Shown piece by piece: positions 50,181 through 60,239 of a stretch of DNA of 64,000 nt (position 1 is the stretch's first letter; each line of letters opens with the position of its first letter). Origin of the DNA: a virus; IMG/VR virus record IMGVR_UViG_3300013772_000002, positions 40,817-104,816 of that record. One strand, written 5' to 3'. The position numbers and the translations under genes are program-made. Below the pieces are notes generated by a model. It saw only the letters and a program-made list of their open reading frames with translations. It was not told the origin of the DNA and ran no database searches.

Positions 50181-50819
50181 ATGCTGATCGATCCGAGCTA
50201 CTACGTCGAGGACGCGATTCGGGGCACGTTGGCACTGATTCGCGCTGACCAGAACTATCTCCTAGAAATCTTCAGCGGTAATCCACCCCGCGTGATCGAG
50301 CAGATCACCCGCTTCATTCCCACATGGAATCCCTCCGACATCGGTCCGACCTATGCTCGAGAGGAAAGAGAACTTCCCTGCATCTCCATCCTGTCGGGCG
50401 ATGGCGGCAATGTTGACCACTACGTCGGTAACTCGCTCGGGTACTGGTACGACGAAAACAATCTGACCATTGCCGAAGAGGTTGGACCACGCGACCGGGC
50501 GAGTTGCGAGATTGTGATCTTTGCCGGCTCCGACAGCCACTTACGCATTCTCCTCGCACTCGTTCGTGGCGCACTGGAATACCACCGTGCCGACTTTGAC
50601 GAACTGGGTCTCAACGAGATGGAAGTGAACTATACCCACGCGGAACCCGACGAGCAGTCGCTTGCGTGGCCGGCGATGCGGGTGACCGTCAATGTTGAGT
50701 GGACGTGTTTCGCTTCCGTTGCTCTCCGTTACGGCAATGCCCCCAATGAGTTTCTCGTCTCCCTGAACGAGACCGGAGCATTCCCGACTACCACCGAACC
50801 ACACTTCCGCTATCCATAA
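50181..50819 (+). CDS. putative tail terminator / neck protein, 212 residues
   Basis: ATG 50181 lies 12 bases after the preceding stop. A conserved-looking helical N-terminus (DAIRGTLALIRADQNYLLEIF) precedes mixed alpha/beta segments (ISILSGDGGNVDHYVGNS, RASCEIVIFAGSDSHLRILLALVRGALEYH) ending in a strand (MRVTVNVEWTCFASV). Proteins of this size directly before the sheath gene are usually tail terminators or completion proteins. The assignment rests on order and length. Confidence 0.5.
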   Translation: MLIDPSYYVEDAIRGTLALIRADQNYLLEIFSGNPPRVIEQITRFIPTWNPSDIGPTYAREERELPCISILSGDGGNVDHYVGNSLGYWYDENNLTIAEEVGPRDRASCEIVIFAGSDSHLRILLALVRGALEYHRADFDELGLNEMEVNYTHAEPDEQSLAWPAMRVTVNVEWTCFASVALRYGNAPNEFLVSLNETGAFPTTTEPHFRYP

Positions 50820-50835
50820 GAAAGGGGCGCCTCAC

Positions 50836-51336
50836 GTGCCTGAACCCGAAACCAAAACGCGCACAACCACACGCAAGGGTCAGACGAAAATTCGTTTCGA
50901 GGCGCTCGAAGCGATGGACGATTACGAAGAGGTGCGTCAAAAACTCGGTTTTGATCTTCCGATTTTGCCGATAAATGGAGACGTTCGCCGTTGTCGCCAC
51001 CCGGACCCCGAGGAATGGGATGCCAAACGCCTTGAGGCAACAGAACGCGGCAAAGAAGAAACGGCACTAATGCGCTATTTCTCCCCCGATACGACTAAGG
51101 AGCAAGACGTGTCCGACTCGAAAGACGATGAAAAAGATGACGAGGAAGCACCCTTCGACCCTGTTGAGTCGCTCGGTATTTTCTGTGCCAATCTCGACAT
51201 TACCAAACAGCATAACCCCCATACGGTCATGCAGTTCTACTCGCGCATGCTCAACCGGGCAAAGTTGACCGTTGGGCGGCGTAGCGAATTCCAGTCCCAC
51301 TGGGAACAATTCAACCATGTAGATCGACCCGCCTAA
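50836..51336 (+). CDS. hypothetical virion-region protein, 166 residues
   Basis: The start is GTG 50836 after AAAGGGG. The N-terminus is basic (KTRTTTRKGQTKIRF), the middle acidic (DSKDDEKDDEEAPFD), and the C-terminal third helical (HTVMQFYSRMLNRAKLTVG). No family is recognised. Its location just before the sheath suggests a tail assembly part. Confidence 0.5.
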   Translation: MPEPETKTRTTTRKGQTKIRFEALEAMDDYEEVRQKLGFDLPILPINGDVRRCRHPDPEEWDAKRLEATERGKEETALMRYFSPDTTKEQDVSDSKDDEKDDEEAPFDPVESLGIFCANLDITKQHNPHTVMQFYSRMLNRAKLTVGRRSEFQSHWEQFNHVDRPA

Positions 51337-51360
51337 TAGGCGCGTCGGGAGGACCCCCTA

Positions 51361-53484
51361 ATGCCTGGATTCTTCGATAAGCAGTTCTACGGGCAGACGC
51401 TCGTCAACCCGGGCGTTTACATTAAGCGCAACGAGCAGGGCGGCCTCCTCCCGCCGGACCCGAACGAGCTGATCCCGCTGATTATTGGTGACTCTCTCGG
51501 TGGCGCGCCCGGCATTATCCATGAGTTCAGGAGTGCCTCTCAGGCATCAGCAGTCCTGCGGGGTGGCGACCTCTTGACCGCCGTTCTTGCCGCCTTCCAA
51601 CCACGCACCACCGGACCCGGTCCGGATACCATTCTGGCGATCCGCATCGGTGATGGTGTCGATGCGCCTACCCAAGCAGCACACACCTTCAACGACAGTG
51701 GAACCAATCCGGTCCTGATCGTGAAGAGCATTGACTATGGCCAATACACGAATGGCATGGCGTTGGCGATCGAGTCCTCTGCTGTTGCGAACGCCGGTTA
51801 TAAGATCATCCTTTCCCAGGACGGTACGGCGGCAGGCAAGCGCTTCGCGAACCCGAAAGACCCGGTTGGGCGACAGGGCATCAAGGTACGCTATCTCGGC
51901 TCCGGCACTACCTGTGCCGTGACGATCACGCGCACTCACCTGACGACCACCTGCACGGGCGCATCGGGAGACAACCTCAATATCGATCTGACGGCGACGG
52001 CAACAAATACGCTCGACAAACTCGTCAGCATCATCAATGGAACAGGCGGTGGTACGAAGTACGCTGCGGACGTCGTTGATGTCGCACCAAACCGTCCGTC
52101 GAATCAGCAAGACCTCCTCTCCGCTATCGACATCTTCTCGTCGATGACGGTCAGTTACACGGGCGCGGGACTCTCTTCGACTCTCTCGGTAACGATCGGC
52201 GCGTCGGATACGACGTTGACGACAACCGCCGGCACCGTCACTGCCGATCAACTTTCGATTGCCTTCTCGGGTTTGCGCACGATCCAAGACCTCGCCGCGG
52301 CAATCGCCGGGACGGCGACCAATGTCGTGGGATCGGGCATCCTCACCTATACCGGCGCGAAATACACTGTCGTGCTTCAGACGTCCTTCAAGGACCTGCC
52401 GGTCGCGAACGTTCCCGCAACGACAACGCCGATCAACATCCTCACTGGCGGCAAGTTGCCCGCCTTCTTCCAGACCACCCAGCACCTCCAGGCAGTCGTT
52501 GACTTCCTCAACGTCCAGCTCTCGGCCTACGTGACGGCATCGCTCGTCGCTGACGCCGGTGGCGTGACGGTCGGCGCTCTCCGCCTCGCCACGGTTCCCA
52601 CTACATACCTGACGGGTGGGGCAAACGCGACAGTCAATGGTCCCTCATGGGCCGCGGGGCTAACACTGGCCGAGGTTGCCCATTGCCAGATCGTAGTGCT
52701 CCTTTCTCCCGATATCGACGACCATATGGCCCTCAAGGCGCACTGCGCGCTGATGAGTTCACCAAAGAGACGTCGCGAGCGCGTCGGTATCTGCGGAGGG
52801 GCGGCGGGCGAGTCCTTGCAAGAAGCTATCGACCGGGCATATGCTCTCGGAATCAACTTCGACGGTGACTATATCCAGCTCGTCTGGCCGGGCGTTATCC
52901 GCGTCGACCCGATCACCGAGACGAAGGTTTCTTACGCGCCGTGGATGTTCGCGGCGATGAAGGCGGGTCTTTCCGCCGCCCTTGGCGCGGGTCGCAGCTC
53001 AACGAACAAAATTCTTGACATCATCGGTCTGGAGACCGACGTCAGCCAGGACGACCTGGAGCTGTTGATTGATGGCGGCGTTTGCGCGGTCGTTAAACTC
53101 GACAGTGGCGTGCGCAAGGGATTCATCGTTGCCAAGGATATCATGACCTATCAGGAGGATGCGAACTTCATCAAGTCCTTCTTTATGACACGAATGAATG
53201 CCCTCATCTCCGCGCGACGAGTACGCGAATCACTGGAACCATTGGTTGGCGAGCCAAATAACAAGAGTCTCGAGCAACGCGCCGCAGTGATCGTCAGGAC
53301 CGAACTCAATCACCAGGTGGACGACGAGATTCTCGTCGCTTCCGGTAGTGATGGCGGTTGGGCAAACCTTATCGTCAACCAGACAGCCGATACGATCACA
53401 ATTGAGTACAACGCTCGATTGACGACTGAGGCGGACTTCTTCCTCATCACCGCGAACTTCACGGTCATCGGCGGCGCCGTCTAA
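51361..53484 (+). CDS. tail sheath protein
   Basis: ATG 51361 follows GGAGGAC. The 707-residue product starts with the family's NPGVYIKRNEQG arm and continues with LIPLIIGDSLGGAPG and PDTILAIRIGDG. A central insertion of Thr-rich beta repeats (about 180-430) makes it longer than usual and is probably the outer sheath domain. The conserved C-terminal domain contains RRRERVGICGGAAGES, YIQLVWPGVIRVDP and KGFIVAKDIMTYQEDANFIKSFFMTRMNALI. It forms the contractile layer around the tube and establishes this as a myovirus. Confidence 0.92.
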   Translation: MPGFFDKQFYGQTLVNPGVYIKRNEQGGLLPPDPNELIPLIIGDSLGGAPGIIHEFRSASQASAVLRGGDLLTAVLAAFQPRTTGPGPDTILAIRIGDGVDAPTQAAHTFNDSGTNPVLIVKSIDYGQYTNGMALAIESSAVANAGYKIILSQDGTAAGKRFANPKDPVGRQGIKVRYLGSGTTCAVTITRTHLTTTCTGASGDNLNIDLTATATNTLDKLVSIINGTGGGTKYAADVVDVAPNRPSNQQDLLSAIDIFSSMTVSYTGAGLSSTLSVTIGASDTTLTTTAGTVTADQLSIAFSGLRTIQDLAAAIAGTATNVVGSGILTYTGAKYTVVLQTSFKDLPVANVPATTTPINILTGGKLPAFFQTTQHLQAVVDFLNVQLSAYVTASLVADAGGVTVGALRLATVPTTYLTGGANATVNGPSWAAGLTLAEVAHCQIVVLLSPDIDDHMALKAHCALMSSPKRRRERVGICGGAAGESLQEAIDRAYALGINFDGDYIQLVWPGVIRVDPITETKVSYAPWMFAAMKAGLSAALGAGRSSTNKILDIIGLETDVSQDDLELLIDGGVCAVVKLDSGVRKGFIVAKDIMTYQEDANFIKSFFMTRMNALISARRVRESLEPLVGEPNNKSLEQRAAVIVRTELNHQVDDEILVASGSDGGWANLIVNQTADTITIEYNARLTTEADFFLITANFTVIGGAV

Positions 53485-53538
53485 GTGTCGCTTCGACCGC
53501 CCCTCGCTTCCCCGCGTACCGGGGAGGAGTAGACCCTC

Positions 53539-54048
53539 ATGGCAAATGTACGACAAAACCGCCAGACCTATGTGGCCAACCGGATGGACGTCCAGTTCGC
53601 GGACTCTCAAGGCGGTGCCGTCGGCGCCGTTCAGAACGCGAACGTTTCGATGTCCTTCGGTCTGGATGGCGTTTCCGGCATCGGCGCGGTAACGATGATC
53701 GAATATGTCCCGACCGTCGCGCGTATCAGCGTTTCGACCGATCAGGTCTATCTCTTCGGACGGGAACTCGATCGCGTCAGCGCCGGAGGCTTTGGCGGTC
53801 AAACGGGCATTCTGCCGCACCAAGCGGAAGAGAGCCTCAATGGCGTGGTCTTCAATATCTCCGCCGCGGTCCTCAAAACAGACAAGGACACGAATGGGCA
53901 AGCATACACGACTCTCTGGCAAGCCGTTGATTGCTTCCTCGACTCAGGAGACTTCTCCACGGCGAAGCATGGCACGGTCGGTCGGCGCTGCCAATTCATG
54001 GCACTCAACTATGCGGTCGGTTCCGCGTTCTCTAAGGGCGCTGCGTAG
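53539..54048 (+). CDS. tail tube protein
   Basis: ATG 53539 follows GGGGAGGAG. The 169-residue protein comes directly after the sheath, the usual order. It is beta-rich with a typical tube start (VANRMDVQFADSQGGAVGAVQNANVSM) and end (TAKHGTVGRRCQFMALNYAVG). Length is normal for the family. It polymerises into the inner tube on the baseplate. Confidence 0.85.
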   Translation: MANVRQNRQTYVANRMDVQFADSQGGAVGAVQNANVSMSFGLDGVSGIGAVTMIEYVPTVARISVSTDQVYLFGRELDRVSAGGFGGQTGILPHQAEESLNGVVFNISAAVLKTDKDTNGQAYTTLWQAVDCFLDSGDFSTAKHGTVGRRCQFMALNYAVGSAFSKGAA

Positions 54049-54102
54049 GCTTCGCTCTTTCTTGCTCACGCCGCCCAGTAGGCGGGAAAGGTAGGCCATC
54101 AC

Positions 54103-54576
54103 GTGGCCGAAGTAAACGAACCGAAGAAGGAAGGCGGCAAGCCCGACATCAGGGCTGGCGCGAAGATAGATACCAAAGTCGATGTCGCCGTCGCCGCAGT
54201 AAATCCCTTCCTCCCCACCGTCGATCCCGCCGAAAAGAACTGGGAGTTCATCACGCTCCGTACGCCGCTCGTCCCGGGCGGCGTGCTTCGTATCGAACGT
54301 CCCGGATTCGCGGCGGAAACAACCCTGCGTTACGACCTCCGACAGATCGCGCGCCGTCAGAATGTCAATCCCGAGGACATGGACGGCAATACCTACGATA
54401 CCTATTACGTCGCCGCGCTCTGTGCGAAACACGCGACCGAGCCTGCAGAATTCGACTATCTCTCCCTGAACCCGAAGAGTCGTAAGCAAATGGAAGGCTT
54501 ACAGCGCGTCCAGTTGGAGGTACTCCTATGGATGTCCTTCTTTCGGGACGACGAGGTTGACGAAGGAGTCTCCTGA
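54103..54576 (+). CDS. tail assembly chaperone (first of an overlapping pair)
   Basis: The start is GTG 54103. The 157-residue protein lies between the tube and tape measure genes, the position of gpG-type chaperones. It carries ENWEFITLRTPLVPGG-like beta strands then a helical C-terminus (RKQMEGLQRVQLEVLLWMSFFRDDEVDE). The gene overlaps the following frame by 20 bases. A frameshift near its end would give a longer chaperone, as in many phages. Confidence 0.7.
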   Translation: MAEVNEPKKEGGKPDIRAGAKIDTKVDVAVAAVNPFLPTVDPAEKNWEFITLRTPLVPGGVLRIERPGFAAETTLRYDLRQIARRQNVNPEDMDGNTYDTYYVAALCAKHATEPAEFDYLSLNPKSRKQMEGLQRVQLEVLLWMSFFRDDEVDEGVS

Positions 54577-55000
54577 GTCCTTCGTCACCCTGCGAGAGAT
54601 CGTCAATACCGAACCGAGTTGGGCACGCCGCTATCGCGAACTCTTCGGCTACGGACCCGATGACCCCCTGTATCGAAATGCCAAGACCCCACGAATGCTC
54701 GCCGAACTCCATGCCGACGACATTCGTCACGGACGTCGCAATCTCGACGGCACATTGGTAACCGATGACGAAGACGACGACGAGAATGTCCCTGACTGGG
54801 ACGAGGATACGGACTACCTGGGCGAAGGTAGCGAGCCGGTCCAGATGGATCGCTACGAGTTGGAGCGCTTCCTCAAACGAGGTGGTGCGGATACCGCGGC
54901 TACTCTGGAAGAGCGCGACCAGCTGATGCGCGAACTCGAAGACGAAGCATTAACTGAAATGCTTGGCGAAGTTGGTGGAGGGTATTACGATGGCCGTTGA
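54557..55000 (+). CDS. tail assembly chaperone, second frame (possible frameshift extension)
   Basis: The frame is open from about 54476 and only TTG 54557 or a late internal ATG could start it; the only GAGG lies directly against the TTG, too close to act as a ribosome site, unlike the neighbours. This suggests it is reached by ribosome frameshifting from the first chaperone frame (+1 or -2 relative to it). The stretch TTC TTT CGG at about 54538-54546 would allow a UUU to UUC slip. The 147-residue product has TEPSWARRYRELFGYGPDDPLYRN and an acidic segment (DEDDDENVPDWDEDTD). Its stop overlaps the next gene. Confidence 0.6.
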   Translation: MTKESPESFVTLREIVNTEPSWARRYRELFGYGPDDPLYRNAKTPRMLAELHADDIRHGRRNLDGTLVTDDEDDDENVPDWDEDTDYLGEGSEPVQMDRYELERFLKRGGADTAATLEERDQLMRELEDEALTEMLGEVGGGYYDGR

Positions 55001-55400
55001 TCGCTATGTCCTCCGAATCTCTCCCGACGGCACGCCGACCGCGTTGCCGTCACCGCTCGTCATTACTCCCGGCGTCGACACGATCTGGGAATGCGAAGCA
55101 ACCGCCGCCAATGGCGCTGACATTGGCCCGGTCGATCTGACCGCCGCTCGACTTGTCTGGGAATTAACCGCCCTGAGCTTTAGTATCGCAATGTGGATCG
55201 AAGACGCGCCGTTCTTCCTGATCACTGACGGTCCCAACGGTCTCTTCTCGATCAATCTCGCCGCCGGAACGACTTCCTTCCTCGTCGACGGCACCTACCA
55301 ACTCGAGGTCAAGGCGGTAACGAGTGACGGACGGCGGCGGCGAATCATCTGGATGCCGAGCCTGCTCGTTCTTCTTGCCCCGCTTGCCACGCAACCTTAA
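54990..55400 (+). CDS. beta-sandwich virion protein, 136 residues
   Basis: ATG 54990 with GGAGG seven bases upstream; overlaps the chaperone stop by 11 bases. The protein has the Ig-like strand pattern seen also at 17979 (GVDTIWECEATAANG, ARLVWELTALSF, DGPNGLFSINLAAGTTSFLVDGTYQLEVKAV). It may be a tail or baseplate-associated structural protein. No catalytic features. Confidence 0.55.
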   Translation: MAVDRYVLRISPDGTPTALPSPLVITPGVDTIWECEATAANGADIGPVDLTAARLVWELTALSFSIAMWIEDAPFFLITDGPNGLFSINLAAGTTSFLVDGTYQLEVKAVTSDGRRRRIIWMPSLLVLLAPLATQP

Positions 55401-55448
55401 TGTCAACCATTAACTCCGTCGACGAACGAATCGACCGGAGGTTTTCCC

Positions 55449-58400
55449 ATGCCCGACGATAATCGCATCGGCGATTTGCAGAACAGTATCCGCGAAACGC
55501 AGGGACAAGTCCAACAGGCCGTTTCTACCGGGCAGAAGACCGCGTCCGCGAGTAGCGACACCAACACGCAAATGCTCAATCGTTCGATTGCTGACCTTGG
55601 CGCGAAATTCGTAAGTCTCACAAAGGCAATTGCCGAACTCGTCAAGGCCACGGATCAAAGCGACACGGAAAGCGGGCGGGACACCGACAAGCTCGAAGGC
55701 GCGATGAAGTCGCTTACCGATGCCCTAAACACAACGCGTGGGGTTGGAGGCGGCATGTCGTCCGCGGCCGGCGCAAGTGGATTTATGGCTGGCATGGCTC
55801 CGGGCATGGCGTCAGCAAACATGGGATGGAATTCCAATCCCACCCTTGCCGGCAAGGGTGGCGCGGGAAAAGAAATGCTCGGTACGTTGCTTTCTACCGG
55901 AACGGGCGCGCCGAGTAGTATTGCTGGCTTCCGTTCCGATGTCAATAGCGCGATGGGTGGTACCTCCCAGCTCTGGCCTGACTACATGCAGACGATCCAG
56001 CAGGTCAAAACGCTCGGCACCGAGATGACCGCCTTCGGTAAGGGTCTTGGCTTCGTTGGTAATAGCGCGATGGACGCCTATCGCCGGATGCAGAAAGTCG
56101 GTGCCGACTACGGTCAGTCGATGCAGCAGAGCCTGCAGCAGTCGCAGCAGATTCTCCAACAGATGTCGTTCACGGGTTCCCCCGAACAGGTCTCGAGTCA
56201 GGTGAATCGCGCCTACAAGAGCGCCACCGGACGTGCGATTGGCTACGGTATGGCACCCTCCGAGATGATCGGCATTCAGGCGCAGCAACAGCAACTGGGG
56301 ATGGACCCGGATCGTCTCGGCAACTCAATCGGCGTGGCGATGGAACGCGCCCAAGCACGTGGCTCTCAGGGCCAGTTCATGGCCTCGATCAATCAGCTCC
56401 TCCAGGCACAGGCACAAAACTCGGTCACTGGACCGGGACGCAGCGGCGATATCAACGCCGCCTTTGTGAGCAGTCTCTATAAGCAGAATGCTGATAATCC
56501 CCTCGCGCGCTCGGCGGGCATGGGGGTCATGGGACAGTTCACCCAGCAATCGGGACAGACGGGTAATATTGATAACAGTCTCGTTTATGCCGCGGTACAA
56601 GCGAGACCGGAAAATCGTGGTAAGGACATGATCGATATTATCGGCCAGGTGCAGGAGATGTCCGGTCCTGAACGCATGCAAGTCCTGCTGCAGCAATCAT
56701 TCCATGGCCGAACGCCAACGGATAAGGAACTCAAACGTTTCAACATGATCCGTGGCATTAGCCCAAACAACCTCCAAGCGGGAGTCGTTGCTGACCGAGC
56801 GGCGCTGGATTTGACTCCCGAGCAGATCGCCCTCCAGCACGCACAGAGCGATACGCGCGCGCAGCTTGGCTTGGAACCGGACAAGGGTGGCTTTGGCGAG
56901 GGAAACCAGTCGGCGCTCCTCGACGCGCTCGCCACGAATACTGATCCAGGAAAGAAGGCACTCTACGACGCGTTGCAGAAAAGCGACAAGGGCAAGGCGT
57001 TCATCAAACAGATCGGTGGCAAGGACGCCTTCGATAAACAAGACGGCGCGGTTTTGCTCAATAATTACAAGAGTTTCAACCCCGGTTTCGATATCACCAA
57101 GGACGATGCGTTCAATGACGTATCGACTCAATTGGCGCAATCGAAGGCGAGAACTGAGACTGCGATGACTGGCAGTGTCACTGATAATCTACTCACGAAC
57201 ATTCGCGATAATCAGCAAAAAGAAGAGGGAAAGGCAGACCTGGCAGCCAAGACGATGGACGGCATTCTTAAGCATGGGCAGGCACTCCTCAACCCGCTCA
57301 ATGCGGTAATGGGATTTACTGGGGTAATCGCTGGGAACTCGATCGCCCAGACGGGCTTGATGAAGGTCTGCTGCATGGGTGGCGGAAAACTGCCTGGCGG
57401 TGGCATGACGCCGGGTGGTGGTGCTGGTGGAACCGGAACGAATGGAATCCCCCCCGGTAAGGCCCTGACTGTCGAGGAGGCAGCACGCAACGCCGGCAAG
57501 GGACGCGCGCTCGCCGGACCGATCTCAACCGCCGGAAAGGCTCTCGGCACGGTGACCGCGATCGGCGCAATTGGCGGTATCTCGGACTCCGCCCTCAATG
57601 CCAATGATGGGCGCTTCGGTCTGCCAACCGTTGATAAAGAAGGCACACAGGGATTGGGTCTTGGTCCTCTTTTGCCGACCCACAGTTCTCTCAAAGATGA
57701 GTTCACTAACACCCCATTCACGCGTTCTGTCGGTTGGGCGCGGAAGAAGTTGGGCTTCGCCTCTGGCGGCACCGTACCGACAACCGTTGGCGAACGTGGC
57801 ATGGAAGCGATCAATCTCCGACCTGGTGACAACGTCACGCCGATGTCCTCACTAATCAATCTTGCTCTCTCCGATCCATCAAAACAACCAGCGACCGAAA
57901 AAACAATGCGCGAACTCCTTTCACTGATACAACAGTCAATCAGGAGTCAAGGCGGTGCGTCGGGGCTTGGCGCCTACGGATTCGGTCTCTCTGGCGCTGG
58001 TGGTTCTGCCCTCTCCAGCGGGACCAACCTTGCAGTGATTCGCGCGCTTCTGGGTGGCACCGGCGCGTTCTCCGGCAACGATAACGGCGTTGTCTCTCCC
58101 GGCGGCTCCGCTGACGTTGGCAGTTGGGGTACGCCCGACGTCCCCACGGGCGGCGGTGTTGCGCCAACCGGCGGCGGGGGCATCGCACCGGGCGGCGGCG
58201 GCAATGATGTCACTGCGCCCGGGGGTGGGGAGGCGCAATGGAACAAGTTCCAGCCACTTGACTACGATTCGTATCTGAAGATCATCAAGGATGGCTCCGC
58301 TAAGGGCAAGCAGAGCCCGTGGGGCAACGAAGAGACCTACAAGCAGCTGATCTCCGCCGCGCAGAGCCGCCAGGTCGATCCCCGCGCCCTGCTCGCCTGG

Positions 58401-60227
58401 ACGAAGCTGGAGAGTGGCAATGGCACAACGAGCGCGGCCAATCTCAACGCGATCCACAATTATGGCGGTATCCAGATCGGCAACCAGCCAGGGGCGACCG
58501 ATTCTGGGTTCGCCGAGCCGGGGTATTCGGTCAACTTTGCCGATTTCCACAGCGATGAGAACTTCTTCAATGCGCTCGCCACCAACCTCTCAACGGGCTC
58601 CTATGCGCAGGATTACCAAAGTGGAAACTTGGATGCGGTCGCGCGCCGCTACGCGAAGTCCCCGGGGAATCGCGTGCAGCAGACGTACGATTACGAACAA
58701 CAATATCCACCCGGACCGACGGCGCCCGGTACGTCCGGGGGTGGTGGACGTACCAAACCGACCCCGAACCCGACCCGCTCTGCGGGTCCACAATCGATCA
58801 CGGCGCAGTCCGTCACGGCGATTAAGGCGCGAGCCGGGCAGACGGCTGGCACTCCCTATGTCTATGGTGGCGGTCATGGGTCTGCGGATGTCGGTGGATT
58901 CGACTGCTCTGGCTATGTTGTCGACCTACTTCACGCGGGTGGTATCAATGTCCCCTACATGACTGCAGGCGGTTTATACGCGTGGTCGAAGACGGGAGAG
59001 GGCGCGAAAATCCTCGACGCCGCCGGTATTGAACTCGGCTTTCTCAACCCCGGTGCGGGCGGTCAAAACGAACATGTCGCCATGAAGGTCGACGGTGTTT
59101 GGTACGAGGATGGGGGCATGCACGGTCCTTCGGCGGGCGCGAGTGCGAATGCGGCACAGGGGCTAAATGTCTTCACCGGACTCGGTATCCCGACTTCGCC
59201 GGACACTCTTCCTGACGCGACTACCGCCGTGCATAGTTTCGGCCTTGTCCCGCCGACGTCAGGTTCTGGCGGCATATCGCAACAAACGAGCGGTACGCTA
59301 CCGCCGGAACTGAATGCCTTTAACCCGAAGAGCAAGCTCTACGATCCGGTCGGCGTCTCGAGTAAATACATGCAAACCGCCTTCGGTGCCAATGTTCCCG
59401 GAGAAACGCCCCAGCAACGCCAGCAACGCGTCCAAGCGGCGATTGACACGCATCAGTCTGAGACTGACAAACAGAATCGCTGGGGTGCGCAAATATCGAC
59501 CGGAACCTTCGATCGCTACGAGAACGCGGACGCCAAATTTGACGATGCCAATACCCAGTATCAACAAATGCTCGCCGCAAAGGAAAATAATCCAGAAGTC
59601 CTTGCCTACTACCAGCAGGCGAAGCGCGAGCAGCAGAGTCACCAGCAATACCTCAATTTCATCAAAGACCCGGCCGCGGCCAAGCGCGACTATCTGGATT
59701 CCCATATTGGCGCTGTTGGCAATGTCGGCAACATCGATCAAGCGATCGCAAACGCCGGCGGTTTCGACTATCAACCTGGGCGAGCACAAACAGCGGTCGG
59801 TTATGATGAGGCGAATAAAGCACAGGCGCAAAAGGACCTCGATAATTATCAGAAAGGTCAGGGTGCGCCGCCAACGACCGTTGGTGGGCTACGAACCGAT
59901 GCGACGGGTGCCGCAGTCGTCAGTTTCCCGCCGGAATTGATTGACTACCTACGCCAGATCGCTGCCAACACAACCCAGACAAATACCATTCTTACCGGAC
60001 AGTCGGGAGGAGCAACGCCCCCCACGTCCCTTTATGACCGCATCGGCAATCCGCAAACATCGCAGCCACCGCCTCGTGGCGGTCCATATCGACGCACGAA
60101 CCCACAGGGTGGCACGGACGAGATCACCACTAGAAAAGGGCAGGTATACGCTAATAGCGACGTCCTGCCAAATGCAGGCGATGTGATCGACGGCGTCCAT
60201 GTTAACCCGAAGAACCGCGGCTATTAA
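55449..60227 (+). CDS. tape measure protein with two peptidoglycan hydrolase domains
   Basis: ATG 55449 follows CGGAGG. The 1592-residue length, helical Gln/Ala-rich N-terminal half (coiled stretches around 10-60 and 200-300) and position after the chaperones identify the tail length ruler. Residues about 965-1087 form a lysozyme/glucosaminidase-like domain (RQVDPRALLAWTKLESGNGTT, NYGGIQIGN, DFHSDENFFNALATNL). Residues about 1120-1240 are an NlpC/P60-type peptidase with GTPYVYGGGH, catalytic Cys in GGFDCSGYVVDLL and His in NEHVAMKVDG. A hydrophobic segment near 617-640 may insert in the membrane. The protein would help the tail cross the cell wall at infection. Confidence 0.9.
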   Translation: MPDDNRIGDLQNSIRETQGQVQQAVSTGQKTASASSDTNTQMLNRSIADLGAKFVSLTKAIAELVKATDQSDTESGRDTDKLEGAMKSLTDALNTTRGVGGGMSSAAGASGFMAGMAPGMASANMGWNSNPTLAGKGGAGKEMLGTLLSTGTGAPSSIAGFRSDVNSAMGGTSQLWPDYMQTIQQVKTLGTEMTAFGKGLGFVGNSAMDAYRRMQKVGADYGQSMQQSLQQSQQILQQMSFTGSPEQVSSQVNRAYKSATGRAIGYGMAPSEMIGIQAQQQQLGMDPDRLGNSIGVAMERAQARGSQGQFMASINQLLQAQAQNSVTGPGRSGDINAAFVSSLYKQNADNPLARSAGMGVMGQFTQQSGQTGNIDNSLVYAAVQARPENRGKDMIDIIGQVQEMSGPERMQVLLQQSFHGRTPTDKELKRFNMIRGISPNNLQAGVVADRAALDLTPEQIALQHAQSDTRAQLGLEPDKGGFGEGNQSALLDALATNTDPGKKALYDALQKSDKGKAFIKQIGGKDAFDKQDGAVLLNNYKSFNPGFDITKDDAFNDVSTQLAQSKARTETAMTGSVTDNLLTNIRDNQQKEEGKADLAAKTMDGILKHGQALLNPLNAVMGFTGVIAGNSIAQTGLMKVCCMGGGKLPGGGMTPGGGAGGTGTNGIPPGKALTVEEAARNAGKGRALAGPISTAGKALGTVTAIGAIGGISDSALNANDGRFGLPTVDKEGTQGLGLGPLLPTHSSLKDEFTNTPFTRSVGWARKKLGFASGGTVPTTVGERGMEAINLRPGDNVTPMSSLINLALSDPSKQPATEKTMRELLSLIQQSIRSQGGASGLGAYGFGLSGAGGSALSSGTNLAVIRALLGGTGAFSGNDNGVVSPGGSADVGSWGTPDVPTGGGVAPTGGGGIAPGGGGNDVTAPGGGEAQWNKFQPLDYDSYLKIIKDGSAKGKQSPWGNEETYKQLISAAQSRQVDPRALLAWTKLESGNGTTSAANLNAIHNYGGIQIGNQPGATDSGFAEPGYSVNFADFHSDENFFNALATNLSTGSYAQDYQSGNLDAVARRYAKSPGNRVQQTYDYEQQYPPGPTAPGTSGGGGRTKPTPNPTRSAGPQSITAQSVTAIKARAGQTAGTPYVYGGGHGSADVGGFDCSGYVVDLLHAGGINVPYMTAGGLYAWSKTGEGAKILDAAGIELGFLNPGAGGQNEHVAMKVDGVWYEDGGMHGPSAGASANAAQGLNVFTGLGIPTSPDTLPDATTAVHSFGLVPPTSGSGGISQQTSGTLPPELNAFNPKSKLYDPVGVSSKYMQTAFGANVPGETPQQRQQRVQAAIDTHQSETDKQNRWGAQISTGTFDRYENADAKFDDANTQYQQMLAAKENNPEVLAYYQQAKREQQSHQQYLNFIKDPAAAKRDYLDSHIGAVGNVGNIDQAIANAGGFDYQPGRAQTAVGYDEANKAQAQKDLDNYQKGQGAPPTTVGGLRTDATGAAVVSFPPELIDYLRQIAANTTQTNTILTGQSGGATPPTSLYDRIGNPQTSQPPPRGGPYRRTNPQGGTDEITTRKGQVYANSDVLPNAGDVIDGVHVNPKNRGY

Positions 60228-60239
60228 AGGAGCACTTCG

